A stretch of DNA of 64,000 nucleotides from Nocardiopsis sp. N85 (GTDB lineage: Bacteria > Actinomycetota > Actinomycetes > Streptosporangiales > Streptosporangiaceae), in the NCBI RefSeq assembly GCF_028882275.1, contig NZ_JARBUT010000005.1, positions 186,001 to 250,000 on the forward strand, given 5' to 3'. Positions 47,045 to 55,957 of this stretch are shown in pieces (within the stretch, counting starts at the first letter, position 1; each line of letters begins with the position of its first letter). Both the position numbers and the translations under genes were made by a program. The notes beneath the pieces were generated by a model. It was not told where the DNA came from. It saw nothing but the letters and a program-made list of their open reading frames with translations, and ran no database searches.

Positions 47045-47932
47045 ATGACGCTGCAGATGGATCTCCCCACCCTGGACGACTACCCCACCCGCAAGAGCAC
47101 CGAAGCGGCCCTGCTGTACCGCCGGGACCCCACCGTCTGGGGTACCGCCGAGGAGGGCCCCTTCACCGACTCCGAACTCCAAGACCACGACCGGCGCGGC
47201 TACACCCGGCTCGAATCGCTCGTCGGTGACGCCGAGGTGCTCGACTACCGCGACGAACTGGACCGACTGGTCCGCGACCCGGGCCTGCGCGAGGACGAGC
47301 GCGCCCTCGTCGACCCCGCGGACGGCGGTATCCGCTCGGTGTTCGAGGTGCACCGGGTCAGCGAGGCGTTCGAGTCGCTGGTCAACGACCCGCGCCTGGT
47401 CGAACGCGCCCGGCAGATCCTCGGTTCGGAGGTGTACGTGCACCAGAGCCGGGTCGACCACCGGCCCGGGTTCGGTGGCGGCCCCCTGTACTGGCGCTCG
47501 GACTTCGAGACCTGGCACGCCGAGGACGGCATGCCGCGCATGCGCGCCGTCGGCTTCTCCGTGGCACTGACCGACGAGCACTCGCACAACGGCGCGCTCA
47601 TGGTGATGCCGGGCTCGCACCGCACCTACGTGTCGTGCCTGGAACCCGCCGAGGAGGACGGGCACGAGCGGGCGGGCACGCCCGATCGGGGCGCGCTGAC
47701 GATCCTGGCCGGACGGCACGGGATCGACGTGCTGAGCGCGGAGGCCGGCGACGTGACGGTGTTCGACTCCAACTGCATGTACGGGGCCGGGGCGAACATC
47801 ACGCCGTTCGCGCGCTCCAACCTGTTCGTCGTCTACAACAGCGTGGAGAACGTCTGCGAGAAGCCGTTCTCGGCGGCCGAGCCCCGGCCGGGGTTCCTGG
47901 CCTCCCGCGACTTCACCCCCGCCGGGGGCTGA
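47045..47932 (+). CDS. EctD-like (ectoine hydroxylase family) protein lacking iron-ligand histidines
   Basis: The 295-residue sequence follows ectoine 5-hydroxylase closely (HQSRVDHRPGF, SDFETWHAEDGMPRMR, GSHRTYVSC, NITPFARSN, FVVYNSVEN). EctD holds Fe(II) with His-x-Asp and a distal His. Here the HSD motif is RSD (Arg151, Asp153 kept; codon CGC for CAC) and the distal His in the MHG segment is Tyr246 (TAC for CAC). Two of three ligands are lost by single-base changes, while the rest is conserved, so a pseudoenzyme or changed function is likely. No ectABC genes are nearby. ATG 47045 is preceded by AGGGG. It stands between secretion genes on the opposite strand. Confidence 0.88.
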   Translation: MTLQMDLPTLDDYPTRKSTEAALLYRRDPTVWGTAEEGPFTDSELQDHDRRGYTRLESLVGDAEVLDYRDELDRLVRDPGLREDERALVDPADGGIRSVFEVHRVSEAFESLVNDPRLVERARQILGSEVYVHQSRVDHRPGFGGGPLYWRSDFETWHAEDGMPRMRAVGFSVALTDEHSHNGALMVMPGSHRTYVSCLEPAEEDGHERAGTPDRGALTILAGRHGIDVLSAEAGDVTVFDSNCMYGAGANITPFARSNLFVVYNSVENVCEKPFSAAEPRPGFLASRDFTPAGG

Positions 47933-48095
47933 CCCGCTCACGCACGACGCCCCGCCCGGTTCCCGGGTTCCGGCGGTGGTCGCGACACCCTGACTTTCAG
48001 GAGGTCGCGGCCACCGTGTCGTCTTCAGAGGACCGTGAAGCACTCGGGGCACGGTTTCCGAGGCCTGGACGAGGTCGGCACCGTGCCGCGGGACG

Positions 48096-51000
48096 TCAGG
48101 TCAGGAGCTTGTCGACGATGACGCCGGCGAGGGCGCCGTGGGCGCGTTTGGTGTTGGCCCGCAGGGCGCCGACGTCGATGCGCGTGTAGGAGGAACCGAG
48201 GTGGTCGTCCCACGGGATGCGGACGATCGCCCGGCATCGACCCCGGGCCACCCGCTCGGCGGCGTCGACGTCGGGGAGACTGCGCTTGCTGACCCCGTTG
48301 ACGACCAGCACCGAGTTGGCGCGCAGCGCGCCGTGACCGTTGCCGTCGAGCCAGTCGAAGGTCATCGAGACCGCGCGCTCGGCGTCGGCGTTGGCCGGGG
48401 CGACCAGGACCAGCCCGTCGGCGGCGGGCAGGGCGCGGGCGACGCCGGTGGCCGCCGGGTCCAGGACGGTGACCGCGTAGAACCCGCCGAGAAGCTCGGT
48501 GAGCTGTGCGTAGTCGCGGTCGTCGAGGGTCTGGACGTAGGGGTCGTCGAGGGTCTGGACGACCTCCAGGCCGGTCTGGGTACGACTGGTGTAGGCGCTC
48601 ATCCGCTCCTGGTCGCCGATGGCGTCGGCGTTGGCGAGCAGCGCGGTCAGGGTCTCGGGAGCCTGGGCACCGATGCGTCGGGACAGGCCGTTGGGGCCCG
48701 GGTTGACGTCGACGGCGACGATGCGCTCGTCCCGGTACTCGGCCAGGGTGTGGCCGATCATCAGCGTGGTGACGGTCTGCCCGGCGCCACCGGTGCACCC
48801 CAGGACGACGAGCCCTCGGGGGCGGTCCAGCGGGGTGCGCAGGCGCTCGATGTCCTCCGAGGACAGTTCGGAACGGACCGGGGCGGCGCCGCCGGTGACG
48901 ACCTTGGCCAACCGGCGCCAGCCGCGGGTGCCGCCGGAGTCGGCGGCGGGTTCGGGGGCGGGTTCCTCGATCCGGAGCGCGGGGACGCCGGCGGGGGTGT
49001 CGCCCAGGCTCTCCTGCTCGCCGGTGCCGTGGTCGAGTTCGAGGTCGGATCGGGGTTCGCGCCGGGGCGGCTCGGGTTCTTCACCCGGGGCGGGCTGACC
49101 GAAGAGCCGGCCGATGCGGCGGGCGTTCTGGGCGACCCGGTGGAACACACCGTCGTGGGGGTCGTACCCCGGGGCCGTGGAGGGCTCGGACCCGGTGTCG
49201 TGGACGATCGGCGCGGCGCCACCGGCGGCGCGCATGCTCCACTTGGCCGAGGACGGCTCCTCGGTGGGGGCCTCCTCGGGGGCGGGCCGCGCCGAACGGC
49301 GGCGGGCCAGGGCGGCCGCCTCGGCCTGTTCGAGCTCGGCGGCGGTGCGGCGGTGTTCGGGGCCTTCCCGGACCTCGGCGAAACCGGCGAGTTCACCGGT
49401 GCCGTGGTCGAGCTGGGTGGGCGGCTTCGCGAGGGGCCTCTCCTCGGCGACGGCGCTCTCGCGCAGTTCCTCGGCCGGGATGACCGGGTTGTCCCTGTCG
49501 CCGACCCTGGGCTGGTCGGGGTGGCGCTTCTTGCCGTCGTCGAACCACTCGGGGGAGTCCTTGACGTCGCGTTCTCCGGTGGGCACGACGTCGGCGAACG
49601 TGGGTCGCGGCGGGGCCGGGGTGTCGGCGGTGCTGAGGTGGCGGTCGAGCACGGTCATGTGCTCGTTCCACTCGGGGCCGTGGTCCTCGTCGTCGCTGGG
49701 CTGGGCGGGCATGGCCTCGTGCTCGCCGGTGCCGTGGTCGAGTTCCAGCGGCGGCTTGGTCTGAGCGGCCTCGCCCTCCGAGGCCCGTATCCCCTCCGGA
49801 GCGTCCGCGCCGTCCTCCGCAGCCCCCGAGATCCGCTCCGGGGCGTCCTCGACGGCCGGGAGGTCCTTCTCGGGAGTGCGCGCGGGAGCGGAGGCACGGG
49901 CCTCCGGGTCCTTGACCGGTCCGGTCTTCGCGCCCACGGGCGCGGTCGAGTCGTCGCCGTCCTCCGGGGTGCGCCCGGGGGACGCCGGACGTGCGTCCGC
50001 CACCGGGGCGGAACGGACCTCGGAGGTCCGCGCGCCGGCCGGTCCGGGCTTCGGGGCCGGGGTGTCGGTGCGCGAACCGCGCTCGTTCGGAGTGCGCGCG
50101 GGAACGGAGGCAGGGGCCTCCGGTGCCGTGACGGGGCCGGGCCTCGAAGCCGCGGGGGAGGTCGGGGTGCGTGGGACGGGCACGTCGTCGTCCGAGTCCG
50201 TGGGAGCGGCGGTGCGCTCCTCCGGTGCCGTGACGGACTTCGGAGCGTCGGGGACGGCGGTGCGGGACTCCGGGCCCGGGTCGAGGGAGCCCTCGGCGGC
50301 GCGGACCGGGTCGTCCTCCGCGTCCTCGGAGTCCTGGGGGAGCCAGGGCGCGGAGGTGGGTTTGGCCGCGGGGCGGCCCGTGGCGGCCGCGTAGCGCTGC
50401 GCGTAGTCGGAGACGTCGTACCCCGGCCCGCTCTCCTCCGCCGTCTCCTCCAGGTCCCACGGGGCGGCGTGCGGTCGGCCCGTACGGCGGGGCCGGGCCG
50501 GGGCCCGCTCCTCGGCGGGACCGGGGTCCTCAGCCCTGCGCTCCTCCAGTTCGCGGGTCACCCGGATGCCCTGGGTACGGCCGCGCAGCCGGCGGGCCGC
50601 CGTCGACTCGTCGGCCTCGCGGGCGATGGCCTCGGTGATCTCCTCCCGGCTGAACGCGGAGGTGTCCGAGTCCGCGTAGGCGCTCTTGGAGGTGAGGCCG
50701 ACCGGCGTCTGCCCCGAGGAGGCGCGCAGACGGGAGAACCACTCGTCGCTGTCGCGCTCCGCCTCCCCCACCGTGTCGTAGACGGGTTCGGCGAACCCCT
50801 CCTCGAAGTCGTCCGCGTGAGGACGCGCCGGTTCGGCCGGGGTCCGGTCCAGGGCGAATCCGAAGTAGTTGAGCATCCGGACGCCCACTCCCGGGCGCCC
50901 GTCCCCGGTCGCGCCCTCCGGGGTCTCCTCGTCGCCCCCCGTGTCCTCCTCCACACTCCGCTCCACGGCGGTCACCGTGGCCACGGAGGACCGTTCGGGC

Positions 51001-51701
51001 TCCGGCGCGGTCTCGCGCGCCGGTTCGGGGTGCTCGGCGACCACGCGGACCGGTTCGGGGTGCTCCTCGATCACGCGGACCGGTTCGGAGTGCTCGGCGG
51101 CGTGAGCGCGCACCGGACCCGGGCGGGCCGGTTCCGGCGGGGCGGCCTTCTGGGGCGCGGGTGGGGTCTGGGCCGCGACGCGGCGCAACGGAGGTGCCTG
51201 CTCCGGCGCCGGTCGGTGTTCCTCGACGACCTCGACGACCTCGGCGGCCTCCGCCCGGACGGTCTCGGGCACGGCGATCTCGCGCTCGAAGCGCCGTCGC
51301 GGCGACGGCAGCGGCCCCGAAGCCGGGTCACGGTGCCAGACGCGCACCGCGACACGGATCTCGGCGGGTTCGTACTCGGGGGTCAACCGGGTGTACACCC
51401 GCGCCTCGGCGAGGAAGCGCGCCTGGGACAGCAGCAGTTCGGTGAGGCGTTTGCCCTCGATGACGGGCCGGGTGACCAACACCGTGATGACACCGGGCGG
51501 CACCACCCACAGGACCAGGTGCCACCCGTTGCCGAACACGAACGGGGCGTTGAGAATGCCGAGCAGGATCACCCACAGCGCGAACACGCCCAGGGCGACA
51601 CCGAAGGTCCCCACCGGGAGCGGCATGGGCAGCCGGAAATCGTAGAGCTTGTACAGCCGCTTCTCGATACGCCAGATGTTGGTGTACGTGGGCAGATCCA
51701 C
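48096..51701 (-). CDS. TcpE-like membrane protein fused to a MinD/ParA-like domain
   Basis: This is a 1201-residue fusion. Residues 1-95 (NIWRIEKRLYKLYDFRLPMPL, then two membrane helices at about 29-50 and 58-78) are TcpE-like. About 100-945 is an acidic, Pro-rich, probably disordered linker with three copies of LDHGTGE and repeated EPVRV-EHP units. About 945-1201 is a MinD/EspI-like domain. Its Walker A reads GCTGGAGQT (968-976), with Gln975 where the nucleotide-binding Lys is expected; the deviant-Walker partner segment IVAVDVNPGPNGLS is present. GTG 51701 follows GAGGGAGG. It is the last gene after TcpC-like and pilin-like genes (18-base gap). It would tie a secretion channel to a positioning module. 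Confidence 0.82.
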   Translation of the reverse strand: MDLPTYTNIWRIEKRLYKLYDFRLPMPLPVGTFGVALGVFALWVILLGILNAPFVFGNGWHLVLWVVPPGVITVLVTRPVIEGKRLTELLLSQARFLAEARVYTRLTPEYEPAEIRVAVRVWHRDPASGPLPSPRRRFEREIAVPETVRAEAAEVVEVVEEHRPAPEQAPPLRRVAAQTPPAPQKAAPPEPARPGPVRAHAAEHSEPVRVIEEHPEPVRVVAEHPEPARETAPEPERSSVATVTAVERSVEEDTGGDEETPEGATGDGRPGVGVRMLNYFGFALDRTPAEPARPHADDFEEGFAEPVYDTVGEAERDSDEWFSRLRASSGQTPVGLTSKSAYADSDTSAFSREEITEAIAREADESTAARRLRGRTQGIRVTRELEERRAEDPGPAEERAPARPRRTGRPHAAPWDLEETAEESGPGYDVSDYAQRYAAATGRPAAKPTSAPWLPQDSEDAEDDPVRAAEGSLDPGPESRTAVPDAPKSVTAPEERTAAPTDSDDDVPVPRTPTSPAASRPGPVTAPEAPASVPARTPNERGSRTDTPAPKPGPAGARTSEVRSAPVADARPASPGRTPEDGDDSTAPVGAKTGPVKDPEARASAPARTPEKDLPAVEDAPERISGAAEDGADAPEGIRASEGEAAQTKPPLELDHGTGEHEAMPAQPSDDEDHGPEWNEHMTVLDRHLSTADTPAPPRPTFADVVPTGERDVKDSPEWFDDGKKRHPDQPRVGDRDNPVIPAEELRESAVAEERPLAKPPTQLDHGTGELAGFAEVREGPEHRRTAAELEQAEAAALARRRSARPAPEEAPTEEPSSAKWSMRAAGGAAPIVHDTGSEPSTAPGYDPHDGVFHRVAQNARRIGRLFGQPAPGEEPEPPRREPRSDLELDHGTGEQESLGDTPAGVPALRIEEPAPEPAADSGGTRGWRRLAKVVTGGAAPVRSELSSEDIERLRTPLDRPRGLVVLGCTGGAGQTVTTLMIGHTLAEYRDERIVAVDVNPGPNGLSRRIGAQAPETLTALLANADAIGDQERMSAYTSRTQTGLEVVQTLDDPYVQTLDDRDYAQLTELLGGFYAVTVLDPAATGVARALPAADGLVLVAPANADAERAVSMTFDWLDGNGHGALRANSVLVVNGVSKRSLPDVDAAERVARGRCRAIVRIPWDDHLGSSYTRIDVGALRANTKRAHGALAGVIVDKLLT

Positions 51702-51719
51702 GTTCCCGGCCTCCCTCGC

Positions 51720-52028
51720 CTATTCCGTCGATACGCCCATCGCTCGCGCGAGCGCCACCGCGATGACCTCGATGATGCCGGGGACGTAGAAGACGATCCC
51801 GATGAAGATCGCCAGGATGATGAACTGAGCGAATCGCGTGATCTCCCTGGTGAACAGGAAGAAGATCGCGACGATGGACACGATGACGAGGAAGAGCGGT
51901 CCGAAGAAACCGCGCAGGAAGTCCGCGAGTCCACCGGTGTCGGGGGCGTTGGCGTCGGCCAGGACGATGGGATCGACTCCGCCGAACACGGTCATGGTGT
52001 CCGCGGCGGATGACAGCAGGGGGAGCAT
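51720..52028 (-). CDS. Small two-helix membrane protein, TcpD/VirB2-like
   Basis: The 102-residue protein has a short N-terminal extracytoplasmic stretch and two hydrophobic helices (about 42-62 and 66-94) separated by a TREITRF turn. This is the layout of VirB2/TrbC pilins and of TcpD. The assignment rests on size, topology and position between the TcpC-like and TcpE-like genes. ATG 52028 is preceded by GGGAGG. There is no signal-peptidase site clear enough to claim pilin processing. Confidence 0.7.
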   Translation of the reverse strand: MLPLLSSAADTMTVFGGVDPIVLADANAPDTGGLADFLRGFFGPLFLVIVSIVAIFFLFTREITRFAQFIILAIFIGIVFYVPGIIEVIAVALARAMGVSTE

Positions 52029-52100
52029 GTCAGGCGCCGCCTCCCGGTGTCGTTGCTGCTGTGCGCATGGTCCTTCTCGTCTCCTTGCCTACGTGCCCCG

Positions 52101-53048
52101 TCATCCGCCGAACGAGTGCGGGGCGCCCTGGATGTCACGTACGTGCCACTCGTTTCCGGAGTTCACGACGGTGACCAGATAGCCCTGTGTCAACGTGCCG
52201 GTCCGCTCCCCTTCGGGGGCGGGCAGTACCCAGTCCACGGTGACGGCCACCTCTCGTACGTCATCATCCCCGGTCGAGGTCCGGGATGGCACCACGGGAT
52301 CGGACAGTTCGGAGAATTCCAGGCTGTTCGCCGGAAGCGGGACGATCGTGGCACCGGGTTCGAGGTAGCGGTCGAGGTGGTCCGGCTGCTGCGCGTAGGC
52401 GCCGAAGAAGCCGATGAGCACCTCCCGCAACTGGTCGGCGGCGGCGGGATCGGTGTCGAAGGCCGCCCGCTCGGGCAGCGACGCGCGGTCGGGGGCGGCC
52501 AGCAGGGCGGGACTGCCGGAGATCACCAGGGAGTCGCCGTCGGCGTAGACGGGGACCTCCAGGCTCATGGGTTCGCCGTTGACGTCGGCGCGGATGACGA
52601 CGAGGGCGTTGTTGTCGTCCTTGACGTCGACGGCGGTGACGGCGAGGTTCTCACCGGCGAGGGAGTCGGCGGGGGCGTCGAGCGCGGTGGCCTCGCCTTC
52701 GGGGACGAAGGCGGCCAGGGCCGAGCGTCGGGACTCGACGTCCTCGGTGTCGAGGTAGGCGTCGGCGAAGCGGAGGGCGAAGGCGGCGGCCGAGGTCTCG
52801 GGGAAGGCGGAGGTCTCGGTCACCTCCGGTTCGGGCTCGGAAGCGGGGAGGGCGAGCCCACCGCGCAGGGGGAACCAGATGCCGTTGAAGATGACGACGA
52901 TGAGGAACGCCCACAGGACGGCACGGCCCACACCGACCCACCAGCGGCCGCCGGCCCCGGCGCGCGACCGGCGGGGGCGGGGGACGTCGTACTCCACGTC
53001 GTCCTCACGCTCGCGCACGGCGGCACCGCGCCGTGGTGCGTTCGCCAT
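52101..53048 (-). CDS. TcpC-like (VirB8-fold) conjugation-type membrane protein
   Basis: The 315-residue protein has a cytoplasmic Arg-rich N-terminus, one membrane helix (about 45-66) and two extracytoplasmic NTF2-like domains (about 85-195 and 200-310). This is the layout of TcpC from pCW3 and Orf13 of Tn916. The C-terminal strand TLTQGYLVTVVNSGNEWHVRDI is typical. ATG 53048 is preceded by AGGAGGT. It is the first gene of the block running to 48096, about 60 bases after the shared element at 53110-53130. TcpC is the scaffold that recruits the other channel proteins (family knowledge). Confidence 0.82.
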   Translation of the reverse strand: MANAPRRGAAVREREDDVEYDVPRPRRSRAGAGGRWWVGVGRAVLWAFLIVVIFNGIWFPLRGGLALPASEPEPEVTETSAFPETSAAAFALRFADAYLDTEDVESRRSALAAFVPEGEATALDAPADSLAGENLAVTAVDVKDDNNALVVIRADVNGEPMSLEVPVYADGDSLVISGSPALLAAPDRASLPERAAFDTDPAAADQLREVLIGFFGAYAQQPDHLDRYLEPGATIVPLPANSLEFSELSDPVVPSRTSTGDDDVREVAVTVDWVLPAPEGERTGTLTQGYLVTVVNSGNEWHVRDIQGAPHSFGG

Positions 53049-53109
53049 CCCCGACCTCCTGCACACAGTTCCAGGCCGTCCGGTCGGACGGCGTACCCGC
53101 CATGCCCTT

Positions 53110-53130
53110 GTCTACCCCATCCCTATAGTG
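53110..53130 (-). promoter_or_regulatory. Shared upstream element, copy 3 (before the TcpC-like operon)
   Basis: On the plus strand the site reads GTC-TACCCCATCC-CTATAGTG, nearly the same as 33384-33407. It is 62 bases from the TcpC-like start, a sensible promoter distance. The rest of 53049-53408 has no gene; an AT-rich part near 53210-53275 probably holds the promoter of the plus-strand gene at 53409. Confidence 0.65.
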
Positions 53131-53408
53131 AGGCATTGTGCGGGTTGGGCGCGGACATGGGCGCTCCGCGTTTCCCCGCCAACCGCGCATTGCGCGCAAC
53201 AGTCGAAGTTCTCAAAAGAGGAACAATACGGCAATAAGCAGACGAACCTATCTGTTGGTTGTACACCTTCCTCGCTTTATGGTCCGCCCGAAAATGGATT
53301 AGTCACCGGACGGAGAGCAACATGTGTCCTGAGCGACAGGCCGCGACGGCCGGACTGTGACCGGGGTCTCCCCCAGGGATGCGCGACGAGGATGCCTATG
53401 ATGGCGCG

Positions 53409-54101
53409 ATGATCCCCCGCAGCCCCCTCCCCCGCGCGTTGCTCACCCTGTTCGTCCTGATCACGGCGGCGCACCTCATCGTGCAGCTCACCGGCCCCGA
53501 ATCCTGGTCCCGCCCCACCCAGGCACTGCTCATGCCCGTCCTGGCGGCGTTCGTGCTGGCCGCCGTCCCGCGCCCGCGCGGGCGCTTCACGGGGCTGGTG
53601 CTGATCGCCCTCTTCTTCTCCTGGCTGGGCGACACCGCCCCGGCCCTGGCGTCCGGTGACGCGGCGTTCCTGGTGATGGTGGGCTTCTTCCTGGTGGCGC
53701 AGGTGGTGTACGTCATCGCTTTCTGGCCGTGGCGGGCGAACAGCCCGCTGTACCGGAACCGGACCCTGCTGGTGCCCTACGGGGTGGTGGTGGCCGGTCT
53801 GGTGTCGCTGTGCGCGCCGGGCGTGGGGGCGCTGCTGGTGCCGGTGCTGGTCTACGGGCTGCTGCTGGGGGCGATGGCGATCCTGGCCGTGGGGGTGCAC
53901 CGGTGGACGGCGGTCGGCGGGGCGCTGTTCCTGCTGTCGGACGGGCTGATCGCGCTGCGCGCGTTCACCCCGGACTTCGACCTGCCCGCGAGCGGGTTCT
54001 GGGTGATGGCGACCTACACGGCGGCGCAGGCGTTCATCGTGCTGGGCGGCCTGGCCCGCGTCCCCGAGGAGCCCCCGCTCACCGAGGGGACGCCCGCCTG
54101 A
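53409..54101 (+). CDS. YhhN/TMEM86-family membrane protein (lysoplasmalogenase-like)
   Basis: This membrane protein of about 230 residues has seven to eight helices and the YhhN-family pattern of paired acidic residues at helix ends (FSWLGDTAPAL near 70 and FLLSDGLIALRAF near 175). Animal TMEM86 hydrolyses lysoplasmalogens; the bacterial substrate is uncertain. No convincing ribosome site exists. ATG 53409 is used because the hydrophobic start follows, though an in-frame ATG at 53379 is possible. The next gene begins 30 bases after it and may be co-transcribed. Confidence 0.82.
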   Translation: MIPRSPLPRALLTLFVLITAAHLIVQLTGPESWSRPTQALLMPVLAAFVLAAVPRPRGRFTGLVLIALFFSWLGDTAPALASGDAAFLVMVGFFLVAQVVYVIAFWPWRANSPLYRNRTLLVPYGVVVAGLVSLCAPGVGALLVPVLVYGLLLGAMAILAVGVHRWTAVGGALFLLSDGLIALRAFTPDFDLPASGFWVMATYTAAQAFIVLGGLARVPEEPPLTEGTPA

Positions 54102-54131
54102 ACGTCCGAGGGCGGGGCTAGGTTCGCGGGC

Positions 54132-54572
54132 ATGGACGATGAGGACGTGTTGGCGCGGATCCGGGACGACGGGGCGCTGCGGGCGGCGCTGGACCTGGTC
54201 GGGGACTTCGACGTCGAACGGGTGGACCCGATCGAGGAACTGGAGCTGCCCGACGGCGAACGCCCCGTCCCGATCGCGGGGTGCGCCTCGGGCGGCACGT
54301 ATTTCCTGTGCGGTCCGGCCGGGACGCCACGGCCGGTGCTGTACGCCGACTCCGAGGGGCGGGCCACGCTGGCCGCCGCCGACCTGGCGGAGGCCCTGAC
54401 CCTCTTCACGGCGCCGGCGTCGTGGCGGGACGCCCTCGACGGCCACCCGCTCGACGAACTGGAGGAGGAGGCCCGGGAGCGACTGCGGAACGCGGCCCGG
54501 CGCACCGTGCCCGACTTCCTGCCCCGCCCGACGGGGCACGAGGGCCACTACGAGCCCATGCACTCCGGCTGA
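54132..54572 (+). CDS. Hypothetical acidic protein
   Basis: This 146-residue soluble, acidic protein is of unrecognised family. GCASGGTYFLCG (about 50-61) and VLYADSEGRATL (about 69-80) suggest a small beta-rich core like SMI1/KNR4-type immunity folds, but the likeness is weak. It lies 30 bases after the YhhN-type gene, with the same strand and probably the same transcript. Confidence 0.7.
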   Translation: MDDEDVLARIRDDGALRAALDLVGDFDVERVDPIEELELPDGERPVPIAGCASGGTYFLCGPAGTPRPVLYADSEGRATLAAADLAEALTLFTAPASWRDALDGHPLDELEEEARERLRNAARRTVPDFLPRPTGHEGHYEPMHSG

Positions 54573-54799
54573 CCCGTACGGCTCACGAGGGCCTCGGAAC
54601 GCCCCGGCGCGACAACCGGGTGGCGCCCCGCCCCGCCTCTCCGGGACGCGTCCGGCCTCCTCGTCCTCGTGTGGGTCCGGGCCGTGCCCGGCACCCCGAA
54701 CGTCCCGTCGGCCCCTGTCCCGCTGGGCGTCCCGCCGTTCGGGCCGAGCGTTCCGGCGCCGGGCCCTCGCCGAGACCTATCCGGTCGCAGGGAACGACG

Positions 54800-54833
54800 G
54801 GCAGGGGCCGGATCCGAAGATCCGGCCCCTGCC
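54800..54833 (-). terminator. Terminator hairpin of ychF
   Basis: A perfect 15-bp stem (54800-54814 with 54819-54833) encloses a CGAA loop, which is the very stable TTCG tetraloop when read on the minus strand. It sits 38 bases beyond the ychF stop; only a short T-containing tail follows. The rest of 54573-54871 has no gene. Confidence 0.75.
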
Positions 54834-54871
54834 TCGGGTGTCATCGCCCGACCGGCGGTCGCGCTCCCCGC

Positions 54872-55957
54872 CTACACGTTGAAGCGGAACTCCACCACGT
54901 CGCCGTCGGCCATCACGTAGTCCTTGCCCTCCATGCGGACCTTGCCCGCGGCACGGGCGGCCTGCATGTCGCCGGCCGCGATCAGGTCGTCGTAGGAGAC
55001 CACCTCGGCCTTGATGAAGCCGCGCTGGAAGTCGGTGTGGATGACCCCCGCCGCCTCCGGGGCGGTGGCGCCCTTCTTGATGGTCCAGGCGCGGGCCTCC
55101 TTGGGCCCGGCGGTGAGGTAGGTCTGCAACCCCAGGGTGTCGAACCCGACGCGGGCCAGCTGGGCCAGACCCGACTCGGTCTGTCCCATGGACTCCAGCA
55201 GCTCCTGGGCCTCGTCGTCGTCCAGCTCGGCCAGCTCGGCCTCGATCTTGGCGTCCAGGAAGATCGCCTCGGCCGGGGAGACCAGCTCCTGGAGCTTGGC
55301 GCGCAGGGCCTCGTCGGCGAGTTCGCCGCTGTCGAGGTTGAACACGTAGATGAACGGCTTGACCGTGAGCAGGCTCAGCTCGCGCAGGCGGGCCAGGTCG
55401 ACGTCCTTCGCCGCGTACAGCGAGGTGCCGCCGTCGAGGATGTCCTGGGCGGCGCGGGCGGCGGCCAGCAGCTCCTGGGAGTCCTTGTCCTTGGCGTTGC
55501 GCTTGGCGTCCTTCTCCAGGCGCGGCAGGGCCTTCTCCAGGGTCTGGAGGTCGGCGAGGATCAGCTCTGTGTTGATCGTCTCGATGTCGCGGGAGGGTTC
55601 GACCTCACCGTCGACGTGCGTGACGTCGGGGTCGTCGAAGACCCGGATCACCTGGCAGATCGCGTCGCTCTCGCGGATGTTGGCGAGGAACTTGTTGCCC
55701 AGGCCCTCGCCGGTGGAGGCGCCGCGCACGATGCCGGCGATGTCGACGAAGTCGACGGTCGCCGGGAGGATCTTGGCGGAGCCGAAGATCTCGGCGAGCC
55801 TACCGAGTCGGCCATCGGGCACGCCGACGACTCCGACGTTGGGCTCGATGGTCGCGAACGGGTAGTTCGCGGCCAGAGCGTCGTTCTTGGTCAGCGCGTT
55901 GAAGAGGGTGGACTTGCCGACGTTGGGCAGTCCGACGATCCCGATAGACAGACTCAC
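54872..55957 (-). CDS. ychF: Ribosome-associated ATPase YchF (OLA1 family)
   Basis: This 361-residue Obg-superfamily P-loop protein hydrolyses ATP rather than GTP and binds the ribosome and RNA. The G1 motif GLPNVGKST lies about ten residues from the start, G3 is DIAG, the middle is coiled-coil and the C-terminus is a TGS domain (ending [10 protein letters not shown]). GTG 55957 gives the usual length (E. coli 363); an upstream ATG would add a non-conserved 22-residue extension. It is monocistronic with a tetraloop terminator. Confidence 0.97.
   Translation of the reverse strand: MSLSIGIVGLPNVGKSTLFNALTKNDALAANYPFATIEPNVGVVGVPDGRLGRLAEIFGSAKILPATVDFVDIAGIVRGASTGEGLGNKFLANIRESDAICQVIRVFDDPDVTHVDGEVEPSRDIETINTELILADLQTLEKALPRLEKDAKRNAKDKDSQELLAAARAAQDILDGGTSLYAAKDVDLARLRELSLLTVKPFIYVFNLDSGELADEALRAKLQELVSPAEAIFLDAKIEAELAELDDDEAQELLESMGQTESGLAQLARVGFDTLGLQTYLTAGPKEARAWTIKKGATAPEAAGVIHTDFQRGFIKAEVVSYDDLIAAGDMQAARAAGKVRMEGKDYVMADGDVVEFRFNV

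Noticed and set aside
48138-52013. A 1291-codon plus-strand open frame
   Set aside because: It is the antisense of the TcpE-MinD gene; composition is typical of shadow frames in high-GC DNA.
28310-53130. An integrative conjugative element
   Set aside because: No integrase, excisionase, relaxase, replication protein, tRNA target or flanking repeats were found in the window; only channel components are present.
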